Positions 40,182 to 51,162 of a stretch of DNA of 64,000 nt are shown here, piece by piece; position 1 is the first letter of the stretch, and the number at the start of each line of letters is the position of its first letter. The notes under the pieces were generated by a model. That model made no database searches. It was given only the letters and a program-made list of their open reading frames with translations, and was not told the origin of the DNA. The stretch comes from Pantoea sp. 1.19. Lineage in GTDB: Bacteria; Pseudomonadota; Gammaproteobacteria; Enterobacterales; Enterobacteriaceae. The position numbers were made by a program, and so were the translations under genes. The stretch is taken from NCBI RefSeq assembly GCF_001922585.1, contig NZ_MRBS01000007.1:124001-188000 (forward strand), read 5' to 3'.

Positions 40182-40676
40182 ATGGAGATGTCGCAACTTA
40201 CCGCACGTCGTCCCTATTTGCTGCGGGCATTCTATGAGTGGCTGCTGGATAACCAGCTGACGCCGCACCTGGTGGTGGATATTCATCAAGCCGGCGTGAT
40301 GGTGCCGCTGGAGTACGCCCGCGATGGCCAGATTGTATTGAATATCGCGCCGCGCGCGGTGGGCAATCTGGAGCTGGGCAACGATGAGGTCCGCTTTAAC
40401 GCGCGCTTTGGCGGCGTGCCGCGCCAGGTAATTGTTCCGGTGATGGCGGTGATGGCGATCTATGCCCGCGAAAACGGTGCCGGTACCCTGTTTGAGCCGG
40501 AAGCAGCCTACGAACAGGCGCTCCCGCAGGACGCCGCGGATGAGACCCCGACGGCAGAGAGCCATATGTCGGTTATCGATGGCGATCGCCCCGATCGCGC
40601 GGAATCGGACGACGACGATCCCGATGAGACGCCGCCGCCGCGCGGCGGTCGTCCCGCCCTGCGCGTGGTGAAGTAA
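40182..40676 (+). CDS. sspB: ClpXP adaptor SspB
   Basis: Adaptor that delivers ssrA-tagged proteins and RseA fragments to ClpXP. 164 aa (E. coli 165). The folded N-terminal domain binds the tag (RRPYLLRAFYEWLLDN, RFGGVPRQVIVP). An acidic flexible linker (about residues 115-150) leads to the ClpX-docking tail RGGRPALRVVK, which is identical to E. coli. Confidence 0.98.
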   Translation: MEMSQLTARRPYLLRAFYEWLLDNQLTPHLVVDIHQAGVMVPLEYARDGQIVLNIAPRAVGNLELGNDEVRFNARFGGVPRQVIVPVMAVMAIYARENGAGTLFEPEAAYEQALPQDAADETPTAESHMSVIDGDRPDRAESDDDDPDETPPPRGGRPALRVVK

Positions 40677-40706
40677 AAAATAAAGGGGAGGCCGGTGCCT
40701 CCCCTT
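40675..40706. terminator. Bidirectional terminator between sspB and gltD
   Basis: Perfect 8-bp arms (GGGGAGGC/GCCTCCCC) with a CGGT loop. On the minus strand it is followed by TTTATTTTTT, a strong terminator for gltD; on the plus strand by TTCT, weaker for sspB. Confidence 0.85.
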
Positions 40707-40727
40707 CTGCCGTCGACGGCCCGGCGC

Positions 40728-42155
<1,428 letters not shown>

Positions 42156-42165
42156 TTATCCCTGC

Positions 42166-45100
42166 TTACTGCGCCTGCACCCGCAGCTCGGCTGCGGAAC
42201 GACTGCGGTGACCCAACAACGCTTTTACATCGCTGGACTTCGGTTTAACCAGAGCGAATTTAGCCGACCACGCCGGCCAGTTCGCCAGAATCTCTTCTCC
42301 CCGGCCGGAGCCGGTGTGCTGGACGTGCTCGGTGATCAGACCGCGCAGATGCTCTTCGTGAATCGCCAGGTCATCGACATTCAGCACCTCCACCAGCTCG
42401 GCATTGACGCGCTTGCGGAATTCGCCATCCTCATCCAGCACGTAGGCGAAGCCGCCGGTCATGCCTGCGCCAAAGTTGACGCCGGTGCGGCCGAGCACGC
42501 AGACGATACCGCCGGTCATGTACTCACAGCCGTTATCGCCGATGCCTTCGACCACGGTAATGGCACCAGAGTTACGTACCGCGAAGCGCTCACCCGCGCG
42601 GCCGGCCGCAAACAGCTTACCGCCGGTGGCGCCGTACAGGCAGGTGTTGCCGACAATGGTCGCTTCGTGGCTGCGGAATGCCGAGCCAACCGGCGGTCGC
42701 ACCGCCAGCATCCCGCCCGCCATCCCTTTACCGACGTAGTCGTTGGCATCGCCGGTCAGAATCAGCTCAACGCCGCCGGCATTCCAGACGCCAAAGCTCT
42801 GGCCGGCAGTGCCGTTGAAGTGGGCGCGGATCGGATCCGCCGCCAGCCCCTGGTCACCGTGCAGCGCGGCAATCGCCCCGGAGAGCGTAGCGCCCACCGA
42901 ACGATCGGTGTTGCGAATATCAAACCAGAACGTTTTGCTCTGCTTCGCCTCAACATAGGGCATCGCCTGCTCCAGCAGCGCTTTATTCAGCAGCCCCTGA
43001 TCAAACGGCGGGTTGCTTTCGGCACACCACAGTGTTTTACCCGGCATAGGCTGCGCCGTTTTCAACAGCGCAGAGAGATCGAGATTTTGCTGCTTGGCGG
43101 TAAAACCGTCCAGCTCCTCCAACAGCTCGGTACGACCAATCAGGTCCACCAACCGCTTCACGCCGAGCTGCGCCAGAATTTCCCGCGTTTCCTGCGCAAT
43201 AAACTGGAAGTAATTGGTCACTTTAAACGGCAGCCCGTGATAGTGATTTTTGCGCAGCTTCTCATCCTGCGTAGCGACACCGGTCGCGCAGTTGTTCAGA
43301 TGACAGATCCGCAGGTATTTACAGCCCAGCGCGACCATCGGGCCGGTGCCAAAGCCGAAGCTCTCCGCGCCGAGGATCGCGGCTTTAATGATGTCGCTAC
43401 CGGTTTTCAGACCGCCGTCCACCTGCAGACGGATCTTGTGGCGCAGGCCGTTGGCCACCAGCGCCTGCTGGGTTTCCACCAGCCCGAGCTCCCACGGACA
43501 TCCGGCATATTTCACCGACGTCAGCGGGCTGGCGCCGGTGCCGCCGTCGTAGCCGGCGATGGTGATCAGGTCGGCGTAGGCCTTGGCCACGCCGGTGGCG
43601 ATAGTCCCGACGCCGGGCTCGGAGACCAGTTTGACCGAGATCATCGCGGTCGGGTTGACCTGTTTCAGATCGAAGATCAGCTGGGCCAGATCTTCAATCG
43701 AGTAGATATCGTGATGCGGCGGCGGCGAAATCAGCGTCACACCGGGAACGGAATAGCGCAGTTTAGCAATGTATGGGGTGACTTTATCCCCCGGCAGCTG
43801 TCCGCCTTCGCCCGGCTTGGCGCCCTGTGCCACCTTAATCTGAATCACATCGGCATTCACCAGGTAGGCCGGGGTCACGCCGAAGCGGCCGGAGGCGACC
43901 TGCTTGATACGCGACACCTTATTGGTGCCGTAGCGCGCCGGATCTTCACCGCCTTCGCCGGAGTTGGAGAAGCCGCCGATACTGTTCATCGCCTCGGCCA
44001 GCGACTCATGCGCTTCCGGGCTGAGTGCACCGATCGACATGGCCGCGGTATCGAAACGTTTATACAGCTCGCTGGCCGGTTCGACCTCGTCGAGCGCAAT
44101 GCCGGCACCGTTGCTCTTGATCGCTAACAGGTCGCGCAGCGCGGCAACCGGACGTTCATTCACCAGCCGGGCGTACTGCTGATAATCGCTGTATTCGCCG
44201 CTATTGACCGCACGCTGCAGCGTAGCGACCACGTCCGGGTTGTAGGCGTGATACTCGCCGCCGTGGACATACTTCAGCAGGCCACCCTGCTCCAGCGGTT
44301 TGCGCGGCAGCCAGGCGCGTTTTGCCAGGTTGACCAGGTCCTGCTGAAATTCGGCAAAATTGGCGCCGCTGATGCGGCTGACCACGCCCTGGAAGCACAG
44401 TGTGGCCACGTCTGCATGCAGCCCCACGGCTTCAAACAGCTGCGAACAGCGGTAGGAGGCAATGGTGGAAATGCCCATTTTGGACATGATCTTGTACAGC
44501 CCTTTGTTGATGCCGTTACGGTAGTTGAGCATCAGGGTGCGATAATCTTTTTCAATCACGCCGCTGTCGGCCATTTTTGCCAGCGATTCATAGGCAAGCC
44601 ACGGGTAGATCGCGGTGGCGCCAAAGCCCAGCAGCACGGCGAAGTGGTGCGGATCGCGGGCGCTGGCGGTCTCCACAATGATGTTGGCGTCGCAGCGCAG
44701 ATTGTGCTCCACCAGGCGGCGCTGTACCGCCCCGACGATCATCGGCGCCGGTACCGGCAGGCGCGTTTCGGCGATTTGGCGATCGGAAAGCACCAGCAAA
44801 ACGGTGCCGTTTTCCACCATCTGCTGTGCGGTGTCGCACAGCGCGTGCACCGCCTGCTCCAGCGTCTGCTCTTCAGGGTTGAAAGTGCAGTCCAGCGTGT
44901 CGGCGCGGTAGTACTCTCCCTCCATCGTAGTCAGCTGGCGGAAGTCGGAATAGAGCAGTATCGGCGATTTGAAACTGACGCGGTGCGCCTGACCTTCCGC
45001 TTCGCAGAAGACGTTCATTTCGCGGCCAATACTGGTGGCCAGCGACATCACGTGATTCTCACGCAGCGGATCGATTGGCGGGTTAGTGACCTGAGCGAAC

Positions 45101-46623
45101 TGCTGACGGAAGTAGTCATAGATTATCCGCGGACGGCTGGAGAGTACCGCAAACGGCGTATCGTCCCCCATGGAACCGACCGCCTCCTGACCATTTTCTC
45201 CCAGGACGCGGATGATTTGATCCAGCTCTTCGCTGCTGTAGGCGTGCTGCTTCTGATGGGCCGCCAGTTGGGTATCGTCCAGCTGACGACGGCCGACCTG
45301 GTCGTCCGGCAGCTCTTCAAACGGCACCAGACGCTTGACGTTTTTCGCCATCCACTCTTTATACGGGTGGCGGCTCTTCAGGTCGTTATCGGTTTCGGCG
45401 GAGTGCAGGATGCGTCCGGCGCGGGTGTCGATCACCATCAGCTCACCCGGTCCCACGCGGCCTTTTTCGACCACTTCGTCCGGTTGGTAGTCCCAGATGC
45501 CCACTTCTGACGCGCAGGTGATCAGCTTGTCTTTGGTTATCACGTAGCGCGCCGGGCGCAGACCGTTGCGATCGAGGTTACAGGCGGCATAGCGGCCATC
45601 AGACATCACGATCCCCGCGGGGCCGTCCCACGGCTCCATGTGCATGGAGTTGAAGTCAAAGAAGGCGCGCAGCTCCGGATCCATGTCCGGGTTATTCTGC
45701 CAGGCCGGCGGCACCAGCAGGCGCATGGCGCGAATCAGGTCCATCCCGCCGCTTAAAAACAGCTCGAGCATGTTATCCATCGAGCTGGAGTCCGAGCCGG
45801 TCTCGTTGACGAACGGCGCGGCGTGTTGCAGATCGGGGATCAGCGGCGTATTAAACTTGTAGGCGCGCGCCCGGGCCCACTGACGGTTACCGGCAATGGT
45901 GTTGATTTCGCCGTTGTGCGCCATGTAGCGGAACGGCTGCGCCAGCGGCCAGCGCGGCACGGTGTTGGTCGAAAAGCGCTGGTGGAACAGGCAGATGGCC
46001 GACTCCAGACGCAGGTCGGCCAGATCAAGATAGAAGCGCGGCAGATCCGCGGGCATGCACAGGCCTTTGTAAATATTGACCTGGTTGGAGAAGCTGCAGA
46101 TATAAAACTCTTTATCGCTGATGCGCTTCTCAATGCGGCGGCGCGCCATATACAGGCGACGCTCCATATCGCGCGGGCGCCAGCCCGCCGGTGCGTTAAT
46201 GAACAGCTGTTCGATGCGCGGCATGGAGGAGAGGGCGATGTCCCCCAGCACGTCCTGATTGGTGGGCACTTCGCGCCAGCCAACGATGGAGAGGGTTTCG
46301 CGCAGCACTTCCTCTTCCACGATTTTGCGGGCTTCGCGGGCCAGGGCGTCGTCCTGATTCAGGAACAGCATGCCCACGGCATAGTTTTTCGCCAGCCGCC
46401 AGCCGCGCTCTTCAGCAATCACGCGGAAGAAGCGATCGGGCTTCTGTAAAAGCAGGCCACAACCGTCGCCGGTCTTGCCGTCGGCAAGGATCGCGCCACG
46501 GTGTTGCATACGGGCCAGCGCGTGGATAGCAGTGCGCACCACTTTATGGCTTGGTTCGCCTTCTATGTGGGCGATCAGGCCAAAACCACAGTTATCCTTT
46601 TCAAGGGACTTGTCGTACAACAT
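42166..46623 (-). CDS. gltB: Glutamate synthase large subunit
   Basis: Makes two glutamates from glutamine and 2-oxoglutarate, the main ammonium-assimilation route at low nitrogen. 1485 aa (E. coli 1486). The start at 46623 (MLYDKSLEKDNCGFG) leaves an 11-residue propeptide before the N-terminal nucleophile Cys12, and GGAGG lies 9 nt upstream; a longer frame would run into the leader. Order: class II amidotransferase domain, central domain, FMN synthase domain, 3Fe-4S cysteines in CKYLRICHLNNCATG, and a C-terminal beta-helix. Confidence 0.98.
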   Translation of the reverse strand: MLYDKSLEKDNCGFGLIAHIEGEPSHKVVRTAIHALARMQHRGAILADGKTGDGCGLLLQKPDRFFRVIAEERGWRLAKNYAVGMLFLNQDDALAREARKIVEEEVLRETLSIVGWREVPTNQDVLGDIALSSMPRIEQLFINAPAGWRPRDMERRLYMARRRIEKRISDKEFYICSFSNQVNIYKGLCMPADLPRFYLDLADLRLESAICLFHQRFSTNTVPRWPLAQPFRYMAHNGEINTIAGNRQWARARAYKFNTPLIPDLQHAAPFVNETGSDSSSMDNMLELFLSGGMDLIRAMRLLVPPAWQNNPDMDPELRAFFDFNSMHMEPWDGPAGIVMSDGRYAACNLDRNGLRPARYVITKDKLITCASEVGIWDYQPDEVVEKGRVGPGELMVIDTRAGRILHSAETDNDLKSRHPYKEWMAKNVKRLVPFEELPDDQVGRRQLDDTQLAAHQKQHAYSSEELDQIIRVLGENGQEAVGSMGDDTPFAVLSSRPRIIYDYFRQQFAQVTNPPIDPLRENHVMSLATSIGREMNVFCEAEGQAHRVSFKSPILLYSDFRQLTTMEGEYYRADTLDCTFNPEEQTLEQAVHALCDTAQQMVENGTVLLVLSDRQIAETRLPVPAPMIVGAVQRRLVEHNLRCDANIIVETASARDPHHFAVLLGFGATAIYPWLAYESLAKMADSGVIEKDYRTLMLNYRNGINKGLYKIMSKMGISTIASYRCSQLFEAVGLHADVATLCFQGVVSRISGANFAEFQQDLVNLAKRAWLPRKPLEQGGLLKYVHGGEYHAYNPDVVATLQRAVNSGEYSDYQQYARLVNERPVAALRDLLAIKSNGAGIALDEVEPASELYKRFDTAAMSIGALSPEAHESLAEAMNSIGGFSNSGEGGEDPARYGTNKVSRIKQVASGRFGVTPAYLVNADVIQIKVAQGAKPGEGGQLPGDKVTPYIAKLRYSVPGVTLISPPPHHDIYSIEDLAQLIFDLKQVNPTAMISVKLVSEPGVGTIATGVAKAYADLITIAGYDGGTGASPLTSVKYAGCPWELGLVETQQALVANGLRHKIRLQVDGGLKTGSDIIKAAILGAESFGFGTGPMVALGCKYLRICHLNNCATGVATQDEKLRKNHYHGLPFKVTNYFQFIAQETREILAQLGVKRLVDLIGRTELLEELDGFTAKQQNLDLSALLKTAQPMPGKTLWCAESNPPFDQGLLNKALLEQAMPYVEAKQSKTFWFDIRNTDRSVGATLSGAIAALHGDQGLAADPIRAHFNGTAGQSFGVWNAGGVELILTGDANDYVGKGMAGGMLAVRPPVGSAFRSHEATIVGNTCLYGATGGKLFAAGRAGERFAVRNSGAITVVEGIGDNGCEYMTGGIVCVLGRTGVNFGAGMTGGFAYVLDEDGEFRKRVNAELVEVLNVDDLAIHEEHLRGLITEHVQHTGSGRGEEILANWPAWSAKFALVKPKSSDVKALLGHRSRSAAELRVQAQ

Positions 46624-46849
46624 ATCAGTGAACCTCCCCAGGCTCTGCGAGACTCCCCGTCGCGACGGGCGGGCGCAATAAGGGCCGGCGACGAGGCAGG
46701 CAGGCGTGCTGCAGGCTGTTTCAGTCGCCCCTCTTACTGGCTTTGCGTCGGTGTCACAAGTTATCGAGGACTTGCTACAGAGGGAATCTTTATTACTGCA
46801 TAAATATGACGGTTCGAATACCCGTCCAGAAAGCTTCCAGCGGATTTCC

Positions 46850-46878
46850 AACTTATCGGGAAAGCGTACTCAGGTCAA
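46850..46878 (-). promoter_or_regulatory. Probable gltBD promoter
   Basis: On the minus strand -35 TTGACC (46878-46873), a 17-bp spacer and -10 TAAGTT (46855-46850). It predicts a leader of about 220 nt before gltB. The surrounding 819-bp gltB-arcB gap holds no gene; it is a long control region with an NtrC-like palindrome and ARG boxes further upstream. Confidence 0.55.
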
Positions 46879-47026
46879 ATGCCGTTCTGACGGAGCCTTT
46901 TTCGGTTTGATATGAGTATATCTGCATGATAAATATGAATTTGATGCCTTTTTTTATCGCTGTATTGTGCCAGGCGCACGCCGGAGAAGTGTGAGCTGAC
47001 TTACTGTAGTGCAGCGAGCAAAGACC

Positions 47027-47043
47027 TGCACCATGCTGGTGCT
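47027..47043. promoter_or_regulatory. NtrC-type palindrome upstream of gltB
   Basis: TGCACCATGCTGGTGCT: the halves GCACCA and TGGTGC are perfect inverted repeats with a 3-nt centre, a near-exact NtrC consensus. It lies about 150-170 bp upstream of the -35 of the predicted gltB promoter. No properly spaced -24/-12 element is present nearby, so its role is uncertain: direct NtrC control, Nac-type effects or chance. Confidence 0.5.
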
Positions 47044-47166
47044 GATGGGATTTGTAGCATCTTATGCTGGATGATGTCCTCTAACCGCATAATGAAACTG
47101 TTTTTATCGTATGGCGGTGCAGAGCAGTATCAGGCCGCGCTGATTAATAAATTTCATGGCGATCGT

Positions 47167-47205
47167 GATGAGTAAAATATCGCTTAATGTGAATGATTAT
47201 TCGTT
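47167..47205. promoter_or_regulatory. ARG boxes in the gltB-arcB region
   Basis: Box 47188-47205 (TGTGAATGATTATTCGTT) differs from the ARG consensus at two of its specified bases. A weaker box at 47167-47184 is separated by exactly 3 bp, the normal ArgR pair spacing. ArgR is known to take part in gltBDF control in E. coli, so these probably serve gltB, about 350 bp away. Confidence 0.6.
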
Positions 47206-47442
47206 AGGGTAATAGCGGAGCTGACGCGATAAGGGGGTTATCGCGGTCGGAATCAGGTAAAACCGCGCAGCGGGCGGGGTTTCTCAGAGTATTCTGTTGC
47301 GGAAATTAGTCAATGGCTTTTGCGTCTTTTTCTGTCGGGCCCCGGGCCTGCACAATGGCGGTGCAGCGCCGGCGGCGCGGGGAGAGAGGCGAGCAGGCGG
47401 CGGCTGGGGTATGATTAACCGGTATTCAGGACGAGGAGCGGT

Positions 47443-49794
47443 ATGAAACAGATACGCCTGTTGGCGCAATATTATGTGGACCTGATGGTGAAGCTCGGGC
47501 TGGTGCGGTTCTCACTGCTGCTGGCCTCGGCGCTGGTCGTGCTGGCCATGGTGGTGCAGATGGCGGTGACCATGCTGCTGCGCGGCCACGTGGAGAGCAT
47601 CGATGTGGTGCGGTCGGTATTTTTCGGCCTGCTGATCACTCCGTGGGCGGTCTACTTCCTGTCGGTGGTGGTAGAGCAGCTTGAGGAGTCGCGCCAGCGG
47701 CTGGCGCGGCTGGTGGAAAAGCTCGAGGAGATGCGCCACCGCGACCTGCAGCTGAACCAGCAGCTGCAGGACAATATTACCAAGCTGAACCAGGAGATTG
47801 CCGACCGTATCAAAGCCGAAGAGGCGCGCTCGCAGGCGATGGCGAAGCTTACCGATGAAATGGCGCGCCGCGAACAGGCGCAGATCGAACTGGAGCAGCA
47901 ATCCTCTTTTCTGCGCTCATTTCTGGATGCCTCACCGGACCTGGTCTTTTACCGCAACATCGATCAGCAGTTTTCCGGCTGCAATCGCGCCATGGAGCTG
48001 CTGACGGGCAAAAGTGAAAAACAGCTGATTGGCCTGACGCCGCGTGATGTCTATGATGCTGAAGCCGCCGAGAAAGTGCTGGAGACCGACGAGAAGGTTT
48101 TCCGCCACAACGTTTCAATCACTTATGAGCAGTGGTTGCAGTATCCCGATGGCCGCAAGGCCTGCTTTGAAATCCGCAAAGTGCCCTATTATGACCGCGT
48201 GGGTAAACGCAGCGGCCTGATGGGGTTTGGTCGCGACATAACCGAGCGCAAACGCTATCAGGACGCGCTGGAGAACGCCAGCCGCGAGAAGACCACGTTT
48301 ATCTCGACCATCAGCCATGAGCTGCGCACGCCGCTGAACGGCATTGTTGGGCTAAGCCGCATTCTGCTGGATACCGAGCTTAACGGAGAGCAGCTGAAGT
48401 ATCTGAAGACCATCCACGTCTCGGCCATCACCCTCGGCAATATTTTTAATGACGTGATTGAAATGGATAAAATTGAGCGGCGCAAGGTACAGCTGGATAA
48501 CCAGCCGATCGACTTTACCGGCTTCCTCGCCGATCTGGAAAATCTTTCCGGCCTGCTGGCCCAGCCGAAAGGTCTGCGTTTCGTGCTGCATGCTGCGCCG
48601 CCAATCCCGGAGAAAATCGTGGCCGACGGGACGCGCCTGCGGCAGATCCTCTGGAACCTGATCAGTAACGCGGTGAAATTTACCCGCGAGGGCACCATCG
48701 AGGTACGGGTCAGCTGGCAGCAGGGCGTGCTGCGTATTGACGTTGAAGACTCGGGGATGGGTATTCCGCTGGATGAGCAGGATAAGATTTTTGCCATGTA
48801 CTATCAGGTGAAGGATCAGCGCGGCGGCAAGCCGGCCACCGGCACCGGTATCGGCCTGGCGGTCTCACGCCGACTGGCGCAGGGGATGGGCGGAGATATT
48901 ACCGTCGTCAGTCACCCGGGCGAGGGGGCCTGCTTTACGCTGACGCTGCAGGCACCGGCGGCGGGGCCGGAACCGGACATGCCGGCGGCGGAGGCGCAGA
49001 TGCCGCTGCCGGCGCTGCACGTGCTGCTGGTGGAGGACATTGAGCTCAACGTAGTGGTGGCCCGCTCGGTGCTGGAGAAGCTGGGTAACAGCGTCGAGGT
49101 GGCGATGACCGGCGAAGCGGCGCTTAGCCTGTTTGACCCTGACGAATTTGATCTGGTGCTGCTGGATATCCAGCTGCCGGATATGACCGGCCTGGATGTC
49201 GCCCGCGCCCTGCGTGAACGCTACCGGCCCGGGCAACTGCCGCCGCTGGTGGCGCTGACCGCAAACGTCCTGAAAGATAAAAAAGAGTATCTGGATGCCG
49301 GAATGGATGCGGTGCTGAGTAAGCCGCTGGCGGTTGCGGCGCTGACTGCGGTGATCAAGCAGTTCTGGGATCGTCCTGCCGCCACGGAACTCCCCGAAGC
49401 GCTGCCGCAGGCGTCCGCGGAAACCCAGCGTGCGGTGCTGGATATCCCGATGCTGGAGCAGTACCTCGACCTGGTGGGGCCATCGCTGATAGCGCAGAGC
49501 CTGGCGATGTTTGAGCAGATGATGCCGGGCTACCTGGCGGTGCTGGATTCCAATATGATGGCGCGTGACCAGAAGGGCATTGCGGAAGAGGGGCATAAGA
49601 TCAAAGGCGCCGCCGGTGCGGTCGGCCTGATTCGTCTGCAGCAGCTGGCCAAACAGATTCAGTCGCCGGAGTTGCCCGCCTGGTGGGATAACGTGCAGGA
49701 CTGGATCGAGGAGCTTAAATGCGACTGGCAGCAGGATGTGGCGGTGTTGCGGGAGTGGGTGAGCGGGCTGGAAAAAAATGACCCCGGCCTGTAG
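47443..49794 (+). CDS. arcB: Aerobic respiration control sensor kinase ArcB
   Basis: Tripartite hybrid kinase that senses quinone redox state and phosphorylates ArcA under low oxygen. 783 aa (E. coli 778). Two N-terminal membrane helices (about 22-44 and 57-78), a coiled coil with a PAS domain (about 150-270), the kinase core with His292 (ISHELRTPLNG), an ATPase domain with GTGIGLAVS, a receiver with Asp575, and a C-terminal phosphotransfer domain with His718. A -10-like TATGAT lies at 47410-47415. The stop codon lies inside the arcZ terminator on the other strand. Confidence 0.98.
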   Translation: MKQIRLLAQYYVDLMVKLGLVRFSLLLASALVVLAMVVQMAVTMLLRGHVESIDVVRSVFFGLLITPWAVYFLSVVVEQLEESRQRLARLVEKLEEMRHRDLQLNQQLQDNITKLNQEIADRIKAEEARSQAMAKLTDEMARREQAQIELEQQSSFLRSFLDASPDLVFYRNIDQQFSGCNRAMELLTGKSEKQLIGLTPRDVYDAEAAEKVLETDEKVFRHNVSITYEQWLQYPDGRKACFEIRKVPYYDRVGKRSGLMGFGRDITERKRYQDALENASREKTTFISTISHELRTPLNGIVGLSRILLDTELNGEQLKYLKTIHVSAITLGNIFNDVIEMDKIERRKVQLDNQPIDFTGFLADLENLSGLLAQPKGLRFVLHAAPPIPEKIVADGTRLRQILWNLISNAVKFTREGTIEVRVSWQQGVLRIDVEDSGMGIPLDEQDKIFAMYYQVKDQRGGKPATGTGIGLAVSRRLAQGMGGDITVVSHPGEGACFTLTLQAPAAGPEPDMPAAEAQMPLPALHVLLVEDIELNVVVARSVLEKLGNSVEVAMTGEAALSLFDPDEFDLVLLDIQLPDMTGLDVARALRERYRPGQLPPLVALTANVLKDKKEYLDAGMDAVLSKPLAVAALTAVIKQFWDRPAATELPEALPQASAETQRAVLDIPMLEQYLDLVGPSLIAQSLAMFEQMMPGYLAVLDSNMMARDQKGIAEEGHKIKGAAGAVGLIRLQQLAKQIQSPELPAWWDNVQDWIEELKCDWQQDVAVLREWVSGLEKNDPGL

Positions 49795-49893
49795 CCGGGG
49801 TGCGCGAATACTGCGCCAACACCAGGGAAAAGACGATCCGCGCCAGAGTGATAGGGATGTCATGGGCCCGGATGCGGTATGGGGTGTCACTCT
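49772..49893 (-). ncRNA. arcZ: Hfq-dependent small RNA ArcZ
   Basis: Antisense to the end of arcB and its downstream region, exactly where E. coli arcZ lies. From about 49830 the minus strand reads TTTTCCCTGGTGTTGGCGCA, then GTATTCGCGCACCCCGG, and ends in the terminator hairpin CCCCGGC/GCCGGGG with seven T residues (49778-49772). This matches the processed, active 3' part of E. coli ArcZ almost base for base, including the seed and the RNase E site. The 5' end is estimated from a -10-like TATCGT (49905-49900), giving about 121 nt. ArcZ activates rpoS, represses other mRNAs and feeds back on arcB. The 5' part is poorly conserved. Confidence 0.92.
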
Positions 49894-50409
49894 TTTCACA
49901 CGATAGCAAATCCTGTTCTCGGTGCGACCACAATGATTAAAATGTGTGATGCGGAGCAGCGATTAGTTACAGGAAACATTAATTTGCCAACACAGTCAAG
50001 CAGGGAATGACGGGATGAGCGAAACCGAAGGCCGTTGTCGGTGCTTTAACCCGGTCTGTTGGCGGGGCCGGGCACCCGGACCGCGTTGGCGCAGGGGGTA
50101 ACGAGGCCGGCGGCCAGCGCTGCGCTTCCTGGCGCAGTCGCCAGCCCGCGGGACGGCTGGCAGCCTCATTACTGCCTGCTGCCGCCGTTTCCTCGCGAGG
50201 CATTCACCGGTGGGATCGCGCGGCACTGTCGGGCTGATCCGGCGCTGCCCCCGTTGGCGCTAATGATTCATCTGCCCCTGTTGTCGGCGCTATTCTGCCG
50301 GAAATCACGCCTGGCATCAGGCGATTAGCCGCGTTACGCCCGGCGAAGAATCGCGTGGGCTTTTTCGAAAAAATCATAAGTTTTATAAAACATTTCAGGA
50401 GCGAATGGG
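49894..50409. other. arcZ-mtgA intergenic region without a recognised gene
   Basis: About 515 bp. The first 90 bp is A+T-rich and should hold the arcZ promoter and its ArcA control. The rest is G+C-rich with no convincing reading frame. E. coli has elbB here between arcB and mtgA; no remnant is visible. A TATAAA element (50386-50391) and an AGGAG sequence precede mtgA. Confidence 0.5.
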
Positions 50410-51138
50410 ATGAAAAAACGTGGATCGGGTGCAGCCGTGGCGCGCCTGCGGCGTGGGCTACTGGGCGTGCTGCTGACCGTCATTGGCGTGTGGATTGCCG
50501 GGATCCTGCTGTTCGCTTTTTTACCCGTGCCGTTTTCCGCGGTGATGGTGGAGCGGCAGGTAGGCGCATGGCTTGCCGGCGATACCGACTATGTTGCCCA
50601 CTCGGATTGGGTGGGAATGGACGCTATTTCGCCGTGGATGCCACTGGCGGTGATCGCCGCTGAGGATCAGACGTTCCCGACGCACTGGGGATTTGATGTG
50701 GCCGCTATCCGGACCGTACTGGCCGGCAGCGAGGAGGGCGAACCGGTGCGCGGCGCCTCAACGCTGACGCAGCAAACCGCAAAGAACATGTTTTTATGGG
50801 ACGGGCGCAGCTGGGTGCGTAAAGGGCTGGAGGCCGGTCTGACCGGTGGGCTGGAGCTGGTGTGGACCAAGCGGCGGATCCTGACGGTGTATCTGAATAT
50901 TGCCGAGTTTGGCGACGGGGTGTTTGGCGTCGAGGCGGCCGCGCAGCGCTATTTTCATAAACCCGCCAGCCGGCTGAGTATGTCAGAAGCCGCGCTGCTG
51001 GCGGCGGTGCTGCCGAATCCGCTGCGCTTCAAGGCCGCTGCGCCCTCGGGCTATGTGCGTCAGCGGCAGCAGTGGATCCTGCGGCAGATGCGCCAGCTGG
51101 GCGGTGAGGGGTTTCTGCGTCAGCACCATTTACGCTGA
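50410..51138 (+). CDS. mtgA: Monofunctional biosynthetic peptidoglycan transglycosylase
   Basis: Polymerises lipid II into glycan strands; an inner-membrane enzyme with a periplasmic GT51 domain. 242 aa, as in E. coli. One N-terminal membrane helix (about 18-40). Catalytic glutamate in [14 protein letters not shown] and further GT51 motifs [12 protein letters not shown] and [14 protein letters not shown]. It converges with npr; a 5-bp hairpin (51142-51155) lies between the two stops. Confidence 0.97.
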   Translation: MKKRGSGAAVARLRRGLLGVLLTVIGVWIAGILLFAFLPVPFSAVMVERQVGAWLAGDTDYVAHSDWVGMDAISPWMPLAVIAAEDQTFPTHWGFDVAAIRTVLAGSEEGEPVRGASTLTQQTAKNMFLWDGRSWVRKGLEAGLTGGLELVWTKRRILTVYLNIAEFGDGVFGVEAAAQRYFHKPASRLSMSEAALLAAVLPNPLRFKAAAPSGYVRQRQQWILRQMRQLGGEGFLRQHHLR

Positions 51139-51162
51139 GCCGCCGCGCACGCGGCAATCAGG

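Noticed and set aside
46954-46972. TGGCAC on the minus strand near gltB as a sigma-54 promoter
   Set aside because: The following GC is spaced by 9 nt instead of the required 10, and the -12 half is poor.
47112-47130. TGGCGG...GC on the plus strand as a sigma-54 promoter
   Set aside because: GG-to-GC spacing is again one base short and the -12 element is AGCA.
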